Below, piece after piece: positions 31,834 through 38,299 of a stretch of 40,321 nt of DNA. The DNA comes from Planctomycetota bacterium (GTDB lineage: Bacteria > Planctomycetota > Phycisphaerae > Phycisphaerales > Phycisphaeraceae), in contig JAJRXX010000056.1 in NCBI GenBank assembly GCA_024276075.1, positions 1-40,321 on the forward strand. The letters are read 5' to 3'. Made by a program: the position numbers and the translations under genes. Each line of letters opens with the position of its first letter. Positions within the stretch are counted from its first letter, which is position 1. The notes under the pieces are model-generated. The model was not told the origin of the DNA. It worked only from the letters and a program-made list of their open reading frames with translations, and did not search any database.

Positions 31834-32205
31834 CTATGGCCGATACGTCGCTTCGCAGCCGGGTGCTTCCTCGACCTGGACACTCACGAGCGACACACCC
31901 TTGGGCAGGTTTTTGGCCACGGAGGTGCCGATCCACCACGCCACGCGCTCGGCTGTCGGGTTTACGCTGCCGTCGGCAAACGGGGCTATCTCGTTGAGGT
32001 TCCGGTTCCTTGCCGGTTCGATCGCTGAATCGACAAAGCCCTGCAACTCGTGGAAGTCCATGACGGTTTCAATGCTGTCGAGTTGGTTGCTATAGACGGT
32101 CAATCGCACGTGCCAGTCGTGCCCGTGTACCGGCTCGAATGACCCGTCGGGCAGCCGAATCGCATGGGCAGCGGAAAACACGCTTGTGACCGTGATCTCG
32201 TACAT
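31834..32205 (-). CDS. 6-pyruvoyl-tetrahydropterin synthase/QueD-like protein lacking catalytic residues
   Basis: A 123-residue protein of the T-fold QueD/PTPS family with normal length. The zinc-binding His residues are kept: His14 in FSAAHA and His27/His29 in VHGHDWHV. VMDFHELQGFVD and NPTAERVAWWI align with the conserved IDF and NPTSE segments of E. coli QueD. The catalytic Cys that should stand four residues before HGH is Phe23, and the Asp-His pair is Arg66-Asn67 (segment ARNRNLNE). The final Glu of the pterin-binding region (VEEAPG) remains. It may therefore bind a pterin and zinc without the usual chemistry, or use another mechanism. The ATG at 32205 lies 20 bases after the GH26-like gene, without a visible Shine-Dalgarno. 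I recall planctomycete relatives with the same LPDGS-EPxHGH segment. Confidence 0.82.
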   Translation of the reverse strand: MYEITVTSVFSAAHAIRLPDGSFEPVHGHDWHVRLTVYSNQLDSIETVMDFHELQGFVDSAIEPARNRNLNEIAPFADGSVNPTAERVAWWIGTSVAKNLPKGVSLVSVQVEEAPGCEATYRP

Positions 32206-32225
32206 ATTTTGTCAAACGCCAAGGA

Positions 32226-33287
32226 TTATTTTTCTTGAAAACCGAGCAACGGATAAAGGTTTTGGTAGCTATGAAGATAGCGGTTGTCGTGCATCTTCTG
32301 GCGCCAATTATTGAGAACGAGGGGGTCTGCTTTTAGACGGCAATCACCCCATTTCATATGTTCAAATTGTTTCTGGGAATCCCAATCTGCGTTGGCAATG
32401 CTAAACCCTTTGACTTCCGGATTATTTTCTATGAATTCGAAGAAGGGTTTGTACCAGTAGTCCCAGTAGGCCTGGCCGGTTAGCTGTTTTTGACGGGGCG
32501 TCCAGCGGATTGCGCTCGCCTCAACAATCATAATGGGTAGGTCCTTTTCCCGAGCGATTTCAAGTATTCGAGCTCGGTTGTGATCGGGGTAGTAACCTTC
32601 TTCGTCGATTTGGTAGAAGCTAATTCCGATCCAGTTGACGTAAGCGTCTCCGGGATACCAATCCAACGGGTCACGGTTTTGATAGGTGGGCTTGAGAGCA
32701 ATTGATTGCCAAATATAAGAAACATTCGTCACGCCATGTTTAACGAACGAATCGACAACATAGCGGTACGCCTTCTTGTAAGCCTCCGGGTCCTTGTACC
32801 TGCCGTCGTCACACTCACCCGCAAACCGCAGAAAAATAGGCCTCTTGTACGAAGACAATAATTCAGCAAATTTACGGATATGCTCATCTTGTTCCCCTGA
32901 GTTAATCCGGGCTAGCTCCTCTTCATCCGCCCAGATGGAAATCTGCGGAGCCAGGTTTTTATAGTGCTTCAGAACACTTGTGAGGTCTTGGTGGGTATCG
33001 CCGGGCCGATTGGCGTGGGGCGTCTTAAACCCGGTTCTGTAGAGGCTCGTGTAAAACGCGACCCCCGCGGGAAGGCCACAGCGGGTTCCGTTTTCGGTGA
33101 CAGCATCTACATAGTCAGCAAAATCTTCGCCGGTCTGTCCCGCAATGTGCAATACTTTCCCTGGTGGTGGATAGAAACTTGCTCCAAGTTTTTTCGAAGC
33201 GTCAGCGAGGCCAGATTCCTGGCTGTAGCTGATGCAAGCGGGCAGCAAGACAAAAAGCCAAATGCTGCGGAGGAGAATTCTTTTCAT
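32226..33287 (-). CDS. GH26-like exported glycoside hydrolase
   Basis: A 353-residue protein from the ATG at 33287; a TTG two codons earlier is less likely. A signal sequence MKRILLRSIWLFVLLPACIS contains a Cys in a lipobox-like LPAC (Cys18), so it may be a lipoprotein. The (beta/alpha)8 barrel of family 26 is suggested by PIFLRFAGECDDGRY, with Glu158 in the acid/base place, by DAYVNWIGISFYQIDEEGYY, and by LPIMIVEASAIRW, with Glu256 as nucleophile. Family members hydrolyse mannans or related beta-glycans. Codons are more A/T-ended than in the neighbours (many AAA, GAA, AAT), which suggests acquisition from elsewhere. It lies next to tRNA-Asn, a frequent place for foreign DNA. The fold is a fair guess; the substrate is unknown. 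Confidence 0.72.
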   Translation of the reverse strand: MKRILLRSIWLFVLLPACISYSQESGLADASKKLGASFYPPPGKVLHIAGQTGEDFADYVDAVTENGTRCGLPAGVAFYTSLYRTGFKTPHANRPGDTHQDLTSVLKHYKNLAPQISIWADEEELARINSGEQDEHIRKFAELLSSYKRPIFLRFAGECDDGRYKDPEAYKKAYRYVVDSFVKHGVTNVSYIWQSIALKPTYQNRDPLDWYPGDAYVNWIGISFYQIDEEGYYPDHNRARILEIAREKDLPIMIVEASAIRWTPRQKQLTGQAYWDYWYKPFFEFIENNPEVKGFSIANADWDSQKQFEHMKWGDCRLKADPLVLNNWRQKMHDNRYLHSYQNLYPLLGFQEK

Positions 33288-33348
33288 GCGCAAGCTCGCG
33301 GACAGCCATTGGTGGGGACGATTATCTAGACGTGGATTGTTAAAAGAA

Positions 33349-33421
33349 CTCCCCGATCTGGACTCGAACCAGAAACCTAGCGGTTAACAGCCGCTCGCTC
33401 TACCAATTGAGCTATCGGGGA
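33349..33421 (-). tRNA. tRNA-Asn (anticodon GTT)
   Basis: On the minus strand the gene begins TCCCCGATAGCTCAATTGGT and folds as a complete cloverleaf. The acceptor stem TCCCCGA (33415-33421) pairs with TCGGGGA (33350-33356). The D-arm is GCTC...GAGC, the anticodon arm AGCGGCTGTTAACCGCT carries GTT, and the T-arm contains GGTTCGAGTCC. The discriminator base is G, normal for bacterial tRNA-Asn. CCA is not encoded. It is 73 bases long and lies 61 bases before the GH26-like gene on the same strand. Confidence 0.97.
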
Positions 33422-33883
33422 TCGTGTCAGACCCAATGATACCCACGGCGCCGATCGGGGCAATAGCATAACCGTACCGGGTACCAGCACCTTTGTAGCC
33501 GATGGTGACCGCCCGACAGCCGTCGCGCATGGCCGGCGCCAGTCGTGATATTCGTCAACCCCTTACAGACGACACGACCCCTAGGGGTTATAGGCCCTCC
33601 TGCAGTGCGATCAACGTCAAGAAACGGCCCGCAAGTCGAATGTAAATAAACGGGTAGCCCGCCGTGGTGCCCAGGCGTTTTTTGGACCCGGGGTATCGGT
33701 GATGGGCCGGCGTGGACCGGTCGATACACCTTTTACGCACCTGCTGTGCCCGGTACCGGGTCAAGGACGCTCACCCAGCGAGATGGCGCTATGATTCTCG
33801 ACGGGGCACGGGAGCGTCAAGTGAATTATAATCTACGCTTCCGCTGCAATACCGATCACACAGTGAGCAAAGGGTAGTAGAAG
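33422..33883. other. Gene-free gap with palindromes and a -10-like site
   Basis: A gap of 462 bases between tRNA-Asn and the conserved unknown gene. It contains palindromes ACCCCTAGGGGT (33577-33588) and CCCGGTACCGGG (33749-33760), a shorter one at 33474-33484 (GTACCGGGTAC), and a perfect TATAAT at 33827-33832 about 50 bases before the gene at 33884, without a convincing -35. The sequence upstream of the tRNA (above 33421) should include its promoter. No repeat shared with the rest of the window was seen. Confidence 0.45.
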
Positions 33884-34636
33884 ATGGCTACAAGCTACGG
33901 CGCTTTATGCACGGATTTTTACGTTAATCAGAAGCTATCGCTGAAGATGGACCTTCCCAGTGAGCGCGAGACGGTATTGCACCTGTTCGACGCGATCCGC
34001 AAAGCTCAGCCCTCGATGGACCGGTTTCGCCGGTACGAAGGTGAACTGGCACTCGAGTCGTCGCGTCGTAGTGCTGAGTATCGTTGGCTGGCACTTCGAC
34101 GCACGAGCATCCGAACCGGCCACGTCAACCCCGTGGACATGAACGACGCGTACGAGATACATCGTCTTGTGCTGGAGCTAGCACCGTATCACCTGACCAT
34201 CAGCGCGTTGGACATCGACTACGTGGAGCTAATGCTCGGCTTTGACTTGGAGTGCAAATCCAACCACGACGAGGTCGTCTACGATGCGTTGATCGCGGAT
34301 TCCCCGATGGCGGACCTGCTGAGAGTGCCCGGTGCGAAGATCACGGAGGTGCAGCCTCTGTTCGGCTTGTCGCTGGATCAGGAGAAGGAGTTGCAGGCAC
34401 ACTTTGAGGTCAGGACCCGTACCCGTAACCGCCGGGGTCGGACTACAGGGCGTCATCGGCAAGAGCCGATCAGCGTCATGGTGACGGTGCGCAAGTTCGG
34501 GCCGGTCAATAGAGTCGAGGATTTGCTGAGTGTGTTCGACACGCTCACGAGCCACGCCGAGACGCTCGCCACCGAACGGCTTGTGCCGAGCCTGCTCAAC
34601 CCGATCGCAAGGCAGATCACGTCGAATAATGCTTAA
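33884..34636 (+). CDS. Conserved planctomycete protein of unknown function
   Basis: A 250-residue soluble protein beginning MATSYGALCTDFYVNQKLSL. Sequence such as LKMDLPSERETVLHLFDAIR, PSMDRFRRYEGELALESSRR, YRWLALRRTSIRTGHVNP and LVLELAPYHLTISALDIDYVELMLGFDLE is strikingly ordered and, from memory, strongly conserved in planctomycetes. No nucleotide-binding, metal-binding or membrane motif is evident. A basic patch, RTRTRNRRGRTTGRHRQ (about 176-192), could contact nucleic acid or be a flexible loop. A TATAAT at 33827-33832 and AGGGTAG shortly before the ATG suggest its own promoter and ribosome site. It stands alone upstream of ddl, which has a separate promoter. I do not recognise a function. 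Confidence 0.75.
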   Translation: MATSYGALCTDFYVNQKLSLKMDLPSERETVLHLFDAIRKAQPSMDRFRRYEGELALESSRRSAEYRWLALRRTSIRTGHVNPVDMNDAYEIHRLVLELAPYHLTISALDIDYVELMLGFDLECKSNHDEVVYDALIADSPMADLLRVPGAKITEVQPLFGLSLDQEKELQAHFEVRTRTRNRRGRTTGRHRQEPISVMVTVRKFGPVNRVEDLLSVFDTLTSHAETLATERLVPSLLNPIARQITSNNA

Positions 34637-34683
34637 GTAATTCTAAGGCATTTTCGTTTTTGATCGCAACAGATTCCCACGAT

Positions 34684-34710
34684 GAGCCGCGACCGTTAGG
34701 GAGCGGTCTC
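34684..34710. repeat. Short palindromic dispersed-type repeat
   Basis: GAGCCGCGACCGTTAGGGAG followed by CGGTCTC. GACCG...CGGTC forms a stem (34691-34708). From memory, units of the kind CCGCTCCCTAACGGTCGCGG are abundant between genes in planctomycete genomes. Only one copy is in this window, so this call needs a genome count. Its right end abuts the ddl promoter-like TTGACA. Confidence 0.45.
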
Positions 34711-34738
34711 TTGACACAGGGTTGCAACCAAATATAAA
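34711..34738 (+). promoter_or_regulatory. ddl: Putative sigma-70 type promoter of ddl
   Basis: A perfect TTGACA (34711-34716) is followed after 16 bases by TATAAA (34733-34738), a 5/6 match. It lies about 68 bases upstream of the GTG of ddl and directly abuts the palindromic repeat, which may influence it. Confidence 0.6.
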
Positions 34739-34805
34739 AATGCCCTAAAGCCTTGGTTTTTACACCATAGGCCCCGTTCCCGCGGTGCCAAGAGGACGTA
34801 CGACC

Positions 34806-35720
34806 GTGAAAGTGATGGTGCTGGCAGGAGGTCCGGATCGCGAACGCACGGTAAGCCTGCAGTCCGGGATTGAGGTGGTCGAAGCGTTGCGCCAGGGAGG
34901 GCACGACGTGGAGCTGCGCGATGTCATGCCCGGCGATCTTTCCGCTCTGGGCGAATGGGCACGCTGGCCCGGTGACGTGATATTTCCGGTATTACACGGC
35001 CCGTGGGGCGAGGGCGGGCCACTGCAGCGCGAGTTGGAGGCTCGGCGGATTCCGTTTGTCGGCTGCACCGCACACGCGGCTGACCTGTGCATGGACAAAT
35101 ACCGGACCAAGATTGAGCTGACGCGTCACGGCCTGCCGACGCCCCCATCTCAACTGATTACTGGCACGACGCCTCTGACGTTTAATCCCCCACTGGTGAT
35201 CAAGCCCCCCCGAGAGGGCAGCAGCATCGACCTGTGCATATGCCACGACACCGACCACGCCCGTGCCACGCACCGCAAGCTCATGCTCGAGCACACTAGC
35301 CTGCTGGTCGAACGGTACATCGTGGGTAAGGAGGTCACCGTCGGCATCATCGGGGGACCCAGTGGCGACCAGGCGCTGCCCCCGATCCGGATCATTCCGA
35401 GCACCGGATTTTATGACTACGAAGCCAAGTACACCCGCGACGACACGCGATACATCTTGGACCCCCTAGAGATCGGCATCCCGGCGGCGACGCTCGACGC
35501 TGTCCGTGACCTGGCACTGCAAGCGCACGAGGTGTTGGGGTGTCGGCACATGAGCCGTGTCGATTTTATGATCGATCAACAGGATCAGCCGTGGATTCTC
35601 GAGGTGAACACGATCCCTGGTTTCACGAGCCACTCGCTGTTGCCCAAAGCTGCTGCTCACGCGGGCCTGCCCATGCCCAATCTGGTCGATCGCTTGGTGC
35701 GCTTAGCATGTGGAAATTAG
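34806..35720 (+). CDS. ddl: D-alanine--D-alanine ligase
   Basis: This enzyme makes D-Ala-D-Ala for peptidoglycan in the cytoplasm with ATP. From the GTG at 34806 (304 residues), chosen because AGAGGA stands about nine bases upstream, it begins with VKVMVLAGGPDRERTVSLQSG, the substrate-binding start. ATP-grasp features follow: FPVLHGPWGEGGPLQ, MDKYRTKIELTRHGLPTPP, LVIKPPREGSSIDLCIC, the LVERYIVGKEVTVGII strand and HMSRVDFMIDQQDQPWILEVNTIPGFTSHSLLPKAA with the metal-binding Glu and Asn. The length is normal. It is followed by ftsQ with a miniature element between, as in the dcw cluster. The presence of ddl and ftsQ agrees with a peptidoglycan wall in this planctomycete. Confidence 0.96.
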   Translation: MKVMVLAGGPDRERTVSLQSGIEVVEALRQGGHDVELRDVMPGDLSALGEWARWPGDVIFPVLHGPWGEGGPLQRELEARRIPFVGCTAHAADLCMDKYRTKIELTRHGLPTPPSQLITGTTPLTFNPPLVIKPPREGSSIDLCICHDTDHARATHRKLMLEHTSLLVERYIVGKEVTVGIIGGPSGDQALPPIRIIPSTGFYDYEAKYTRDDTRYILDPLEIGIPAATLDAVRDLALQAHEVLGCRHMSRVDFMIDQQDQPWILEVNTIPGFTSHSLLPKAAAHAGLPMPNLVDRLVRLACGN

Positions 35721-36025
35721 ACGCTGACCAAGCTGGGCGCTTTGCTCAAAGCGTGCCTGACACGATCAAGGGGGTGGTGATCAGCGTGGCTGTGGGGTCC
35801 TGTGCTGTAGCGATTGGCGCTGAGCGGGTCGTATTGCCGACCTTATACCAATCAAGATTAATACTTGCGCAGCATCTGCGAACGCGGGAAACAGAACAGA
35901 CAATAACTTACATCGCCTACAACAACTTACATCAACTACAACGCGCTAGAAACATACGCAATGTGTATTACAGTCGCATAGGTAGTCCAGTTGCACAGCT
36001 AGTCGTTGGAGATGACCGTTTATGA
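35708..36025 (+). CDS. Possible small protein, extended by a miniature element
   Basis: An ATG at 35708 inside the end of ddl opens a 105-codon frame whose TGA overlaps the ftsQ ATG (ATGA at 36022-36025). It begins MWKLDADQAGRFAQSVPDTI and has a hydrophobic stretch KGVVISVAVGSCAVAIGA. Codons 47 to about 87 are translated from the family B element. Removing the element and one TTA copy would end the frame after 50 codons, at TAG 35983-35985. Whether either form is a real gene is doubtful: there is no clear Shine-Dalgarno and I recognise no family. Confidence 0.28.
   Translation: MWKLDADQAGRFAQSVPDTIKGVVISVAVGSCAVAIGAERVVLPTLYQSRLILAQHLRTRETEQTITYIAYNNLHQLQRARNIRNVYYSRIGSPVAQLVVGDDRL
35721..36021. 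other. ddl-ftsQ spacer
   Basis: These 301 bases hold the family B element copy 3 (35846-35967) and possibly the small frame starting at 35708. GGAG at 36008-36011 serves ftsQ. No terminator-like hairpin with a T-run is seen, so ftsQ may be co-transcribed with ddl. Confidence 0.5.
35846..35967. mobile_element. Miniature element, family B copy 3 (122 bp, internal 20-bp duplication)
   Basis: Begins TACCAATCAAGATTAATACT and ends CATACGCAATGTGTA, with TTA on each side (35843-35845 and 35968-35970). It is 20 bases longer than the other two copies because AACTTACATCGCCTACAAC is repeated imperfectly as AACTTACATCAACTACAAC. It sits between ddl and ftsQ. Confidence 0.82.
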
Positions 36026-36948
36026 ACTGGTTTCAGGGTAAAAACAAAAGGAAACGGCCCAGCCGGTCGCGTTCGACCAGCCATCAGCCTTGGGACCCGC
36101 AGCGCACACTCGTCGGGCTCAAGGTGCTGGCGTTGGTGGCTGTCGTTACGGCTGTGGTTGCGGGTTGGGGCTACGCGGAACGTCGTCTGGGCGCCTATGC
36201 AGCCGAGTTGAGCGGGCCGACCGTGTACGTCGATCTCACCGACGCGCCGTCTTGGATGAATCCAATTTTACTCGATGAGTTGCGTCGTACGGTGGCCAAT
36301 CAGGTAGGTCGGGACCCGCTCGACAACGACGGCCTTCAACGCGCGGCATTAGCCTTGTCAGCCAACCCGTGGATCGAACGGGTGGGCCGAGTTCAGCGTT
36401 GCCACACCGGTGTGGTGCGCGTCTACGCACAGTACCGCCAGCCCGTCGCTGTGGTGCAGGGCCGTGACGGCTACCACCTCGTGAGCGATCAAGGCGTGCG
36501 TCTGCCGGGTCTGTATCTGAGCCACCAGCTCGATCAGCTCGCACTTCCGCTGATCGTAGGGACCTCACAAGCACCGGGACGCGAGGGCGAGGTTTGGCCC
36601 GGCGCGGATTTGCACGCGGGGTTGTCATTGGTGGCGTTGCTGCAAGACCAGTCTTATTGGTATCAGGTCAGGCAGGTCGACGTCGGTCATCGCGATGCGC
36701 GGGGCCGAATGCGCCTGGTGATGCGTACGGGTGAAGGCGTGGTGCGGTGGGGTTTTCCGCCTGGCGACGAGCGTGCAATCGAGCCGCCTGCTTTAACCAA
36801 GAAGCGTTGGCTCGGTGAGGTGTACCGTCAGCGCGGCTCGATCGACGCGGGAGGCAAAATCGTAGAAGTTTTTGGGCCTGCGGTGTTTGTTCATCAACGC
36901 TCATATGACGACGAGACCGTCCGCGTTGGCTACACTTGGTCAAGGTGA
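36022..36948 (+). CDS. ftsQ: FtsQ/DivIB-type cell division protein
   Basis: A 308-residue bitopic membrane protein. A basic cytoplasmic N-terminus (GKNKRKRPSRSRSTSHQPWD) is followed by one membrane helix (about 34-52) and a periplasmic part. The region ANPWIERVGRVQRCHTGVVRVYAQYRQPVAVV matches the POTRA end of FtsQ (NPWIxxVxVxRxxPxxLxVxVxExxPVA), and GYHLVSDQGVRLPG matches the following beta domain. FtsQ bridges early and late divisome proteins. GGAG about ten bases before the ATG supports the start. The position right after ddl strengthens the call, although sequence conservation of FtsQ is always low. The next gene starts inside its stop codon (GTGA). ftsA and ftsZ do not follow in this window. 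Confidence 0.8.
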   Translation: MNWFQGKNKRKRPSRSRSTSHQPWDPQRTLVGLKVLALVAVVTAVVAGWGYAERRLGAYAAELSGPTVYVDLTDAPSWMNPILLDELRRTVANQVGRDPLDNDGLQRAALALSANPWIERVGRVQRCHTGVVRVYAQYRQPVAVVQGRDGYHLVSDQGVRLPGLYLSHQLDQLALPLIVGTSQAPGREGEVWPGADLHAGLSLVALLQDQSYWYQVRQVDVGHRDARGRMRLVMRTGEGVVRWGFPPGDERAIEPPALTKKRWLGEVYRQRGSIDAGGKIVEVFGPAVFVHQRSYDDETVRVGYTWSR

Positions 36949-37649
36949 GCCAAACACTTACAACCGACGCCGCGCCGAATACGCCCGACCCCGCACCGGC
37001 TCCAGACGATAGCCACGGGCTATCTATCCGAGCGCTGACGACGCTGTGGTCGTGTTGGCTGCTGGGTAGCTGGGCGATCATCTTAGGCATGAAGCACCAC
37101 GTAACCGTTGCTCGGGGCATGGCCTTTGCCGGTGTGCTTGGTATGATGCTGTGCTGGCCTGCGTTACGCTTGAGCCTAGGCCCAACCGAGCATCAGGGTA
37201 GCGAGGCTGCCACCGTCAGGCCTGCCCGGGTCTTTTTGGAGTGGTCGAGTTTATTTTTCATATTTCAGGCAGTGCTTTGGCCGCTGCGCACCGCAGCACG
37301 GTGGGAGTTAGCGCAAACGCTTTGGCTCGACGCCGCGATCGCTGCTTGGGGGCTGATCACCGCTGCCATCGTGGCGTGGGGGTGCCGATCGTTATTACCT
37401 AACCATAGGGTTTGGGCCATGGTGGGCTGTGTGCTGCTGCTGCTGGGTGAGCCTGTTCTCATGGCCATGACCGGGAGCGCTGCGTGGTTCATGCGTGTGA
37501 GTCCTATCCAGGTGATCTGGGTTTTGTCCGACGGCCCGGTGTCGGAGTTGTCCGGGTCATTAGCCTCGCACATTATCGCCGCCATCACCGCTGCCATTGT
37601 GGGCTGGGTGCTGGTCATTATGTTTGGTTTACGCTCTGATAACGCGTAA
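36945..37649 (+). CDS. Polytopic membrane protein of unknown function
   Basis: A 234-residue protein from the GTG at 36945, which overlaps the ftsQ stop (GTGA), implying translational coupling; a TTG at 36936 is an alternative. After a polar, Pro/Asp/Ala-rich start of about 25 residues there are about six hydrophobic helices (around 32-51, 57-77, 97-115, 124-146, 153-172 and 204-228). Charged residues are few and no catalytic motif is seen. Coupling to ftsQ suggests expression with the division protein; a shared function is inference. I do not recognise a family. The following gene, greA, is 112 bases away with its own promoter-like site, so this appears to end the ddl-ftsQ transcription unit. 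Confidence 0.7.
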   Translation: MSQTLTTDAAPNTPDPAPAPDDSHGLSIRALTTLWSCWLLGSWAIILGMKHHVTVARGMAFAGVLGMMLCWPALRLSLGPTEHQGSEAATVRPARVFLEWSSLFFIFQAVLWPLRTAARWELAQTLWLDAAIAAWGLITAAIVAWGCRSLLPNHRVWAMVGCVLLLLGEPVLMAMTGSAAWFMRVSPIQVIWVLSDGPVSELSGSLASHIIAAITAAIVGWVLVIMFGLRSDNA

Positions 37650-37671
37650 ACCAGAATCAGGGCACGCGGTG

Positions 37672-37677
37672 TATAAT
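37672..37677 (+). promoter_or_regulatory. greA: -10-like element upstream of greA
   Basis: A perfect TATAAT directly preceded by TG lies 84 bases before the greA ATG. No TTGACA-like -35 stands at the right distance (37649-37654 reads AACCAG), so this would act as an extended -10 type at best. Confidence 0.4.
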
Positions 37678-37761
37678 GGAGTGATATGTACGCCGCGGCT
37701 TGCAACACGCAAACGGCAACGCGTATCGCATACATGTAACCATTCATTATGAGGAGCGGTC

Positions 37762-38226
37762 ATGGAATTTTTGACCGAAACTGAGAAGCAGGCACTCGAT
37801 GACAAACTCGAACAACTCAAGAACAAACGGCCCCAGATCACCACGCGCATTGCTGAGGCTCGCGCTCTGGGCGACCTGAAGGAAAACGCCGACTACCACG
37901 CCGCACGCGATGACCAGGCATTAAACGAAGCCGAGATCCGCCGGCTAGAGCAGCGACTCAAAACCGTCCAGGTTGCTGATAAGTCCCACGTGCCGGACGG
38001 TGTGGCGTTTGTCGGGTCCGTGATACGCCTGCGCGACCTAGGCGACGGCAGCGAAGACCTGTACAAGCTAGTCGGTCAGGCCAGCGGCAACTTCGATGCC
38101 GACGAGATCGAAGTGACCTCCACGAGTCCCATGGGTGAGTCGTTAATGAAAGCCCGAGTGGGTGAGCAGGTCAAGGTCGATCTGCCACGGGGTACCAAGC
38201 GGTTTGAAATTATTGAGATTATCTAG
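37762..38226 (+). CDS. greA: Transcription elongation factor GreA
   Basis: GreA binds the RNA polymerase secondary channel and stimulates cleavage of backtracked RNA. The protein has 154 residues, close to the usual 158. The N-terminal coiled coil starts LTETEKQALDDKLEQLKN, and its tip IAEARALGDLKENADYHAARDDQ holds the conserved acidic pair used for cleavage (Asp-Leu-Lys-Glu-Asn). The C-terminal domain has GSVIRLRDLGDG, EIEVTSTSPMGESLMKARVG and the closing RFEIIEI. GAGGAG at 37750-37755 precedes the ATG at a good distance. It stands between the ftsQ-linked membrane gene and an exported TPR protein, probably with its own promoter. Confidence 0.95.
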   Translation: MEFLTETEKQALDDKLEQLKNKRPQITTRIAEARALGDLKENADYHAARDDQALNEAEIRRLEQRLKTVQVADKSHVPDGVAFVGSVIRLRDLGDGSEDLYKLVGQASGNFDADEIEVTSTSPMGESLMKARVGEQVKVDLPRGTKRFEIIEII

Positions 38227-38299
38227 GACTTGATCGCAAGTTTTGCCGTCCCCTTGCTAATTGTGATCCTACAATTAACAGAGACGGAGGCTCACCCGC

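Noticed and set aside
33427-33729. 100-codon minus-strand frame between tRNA-Asn and the conserved gene
   Set aside because: Cys/Arg/Pro/Gly-rich translation with no hydrophobic core pattern or start signal; it overlaps the likely tRNA promoter.
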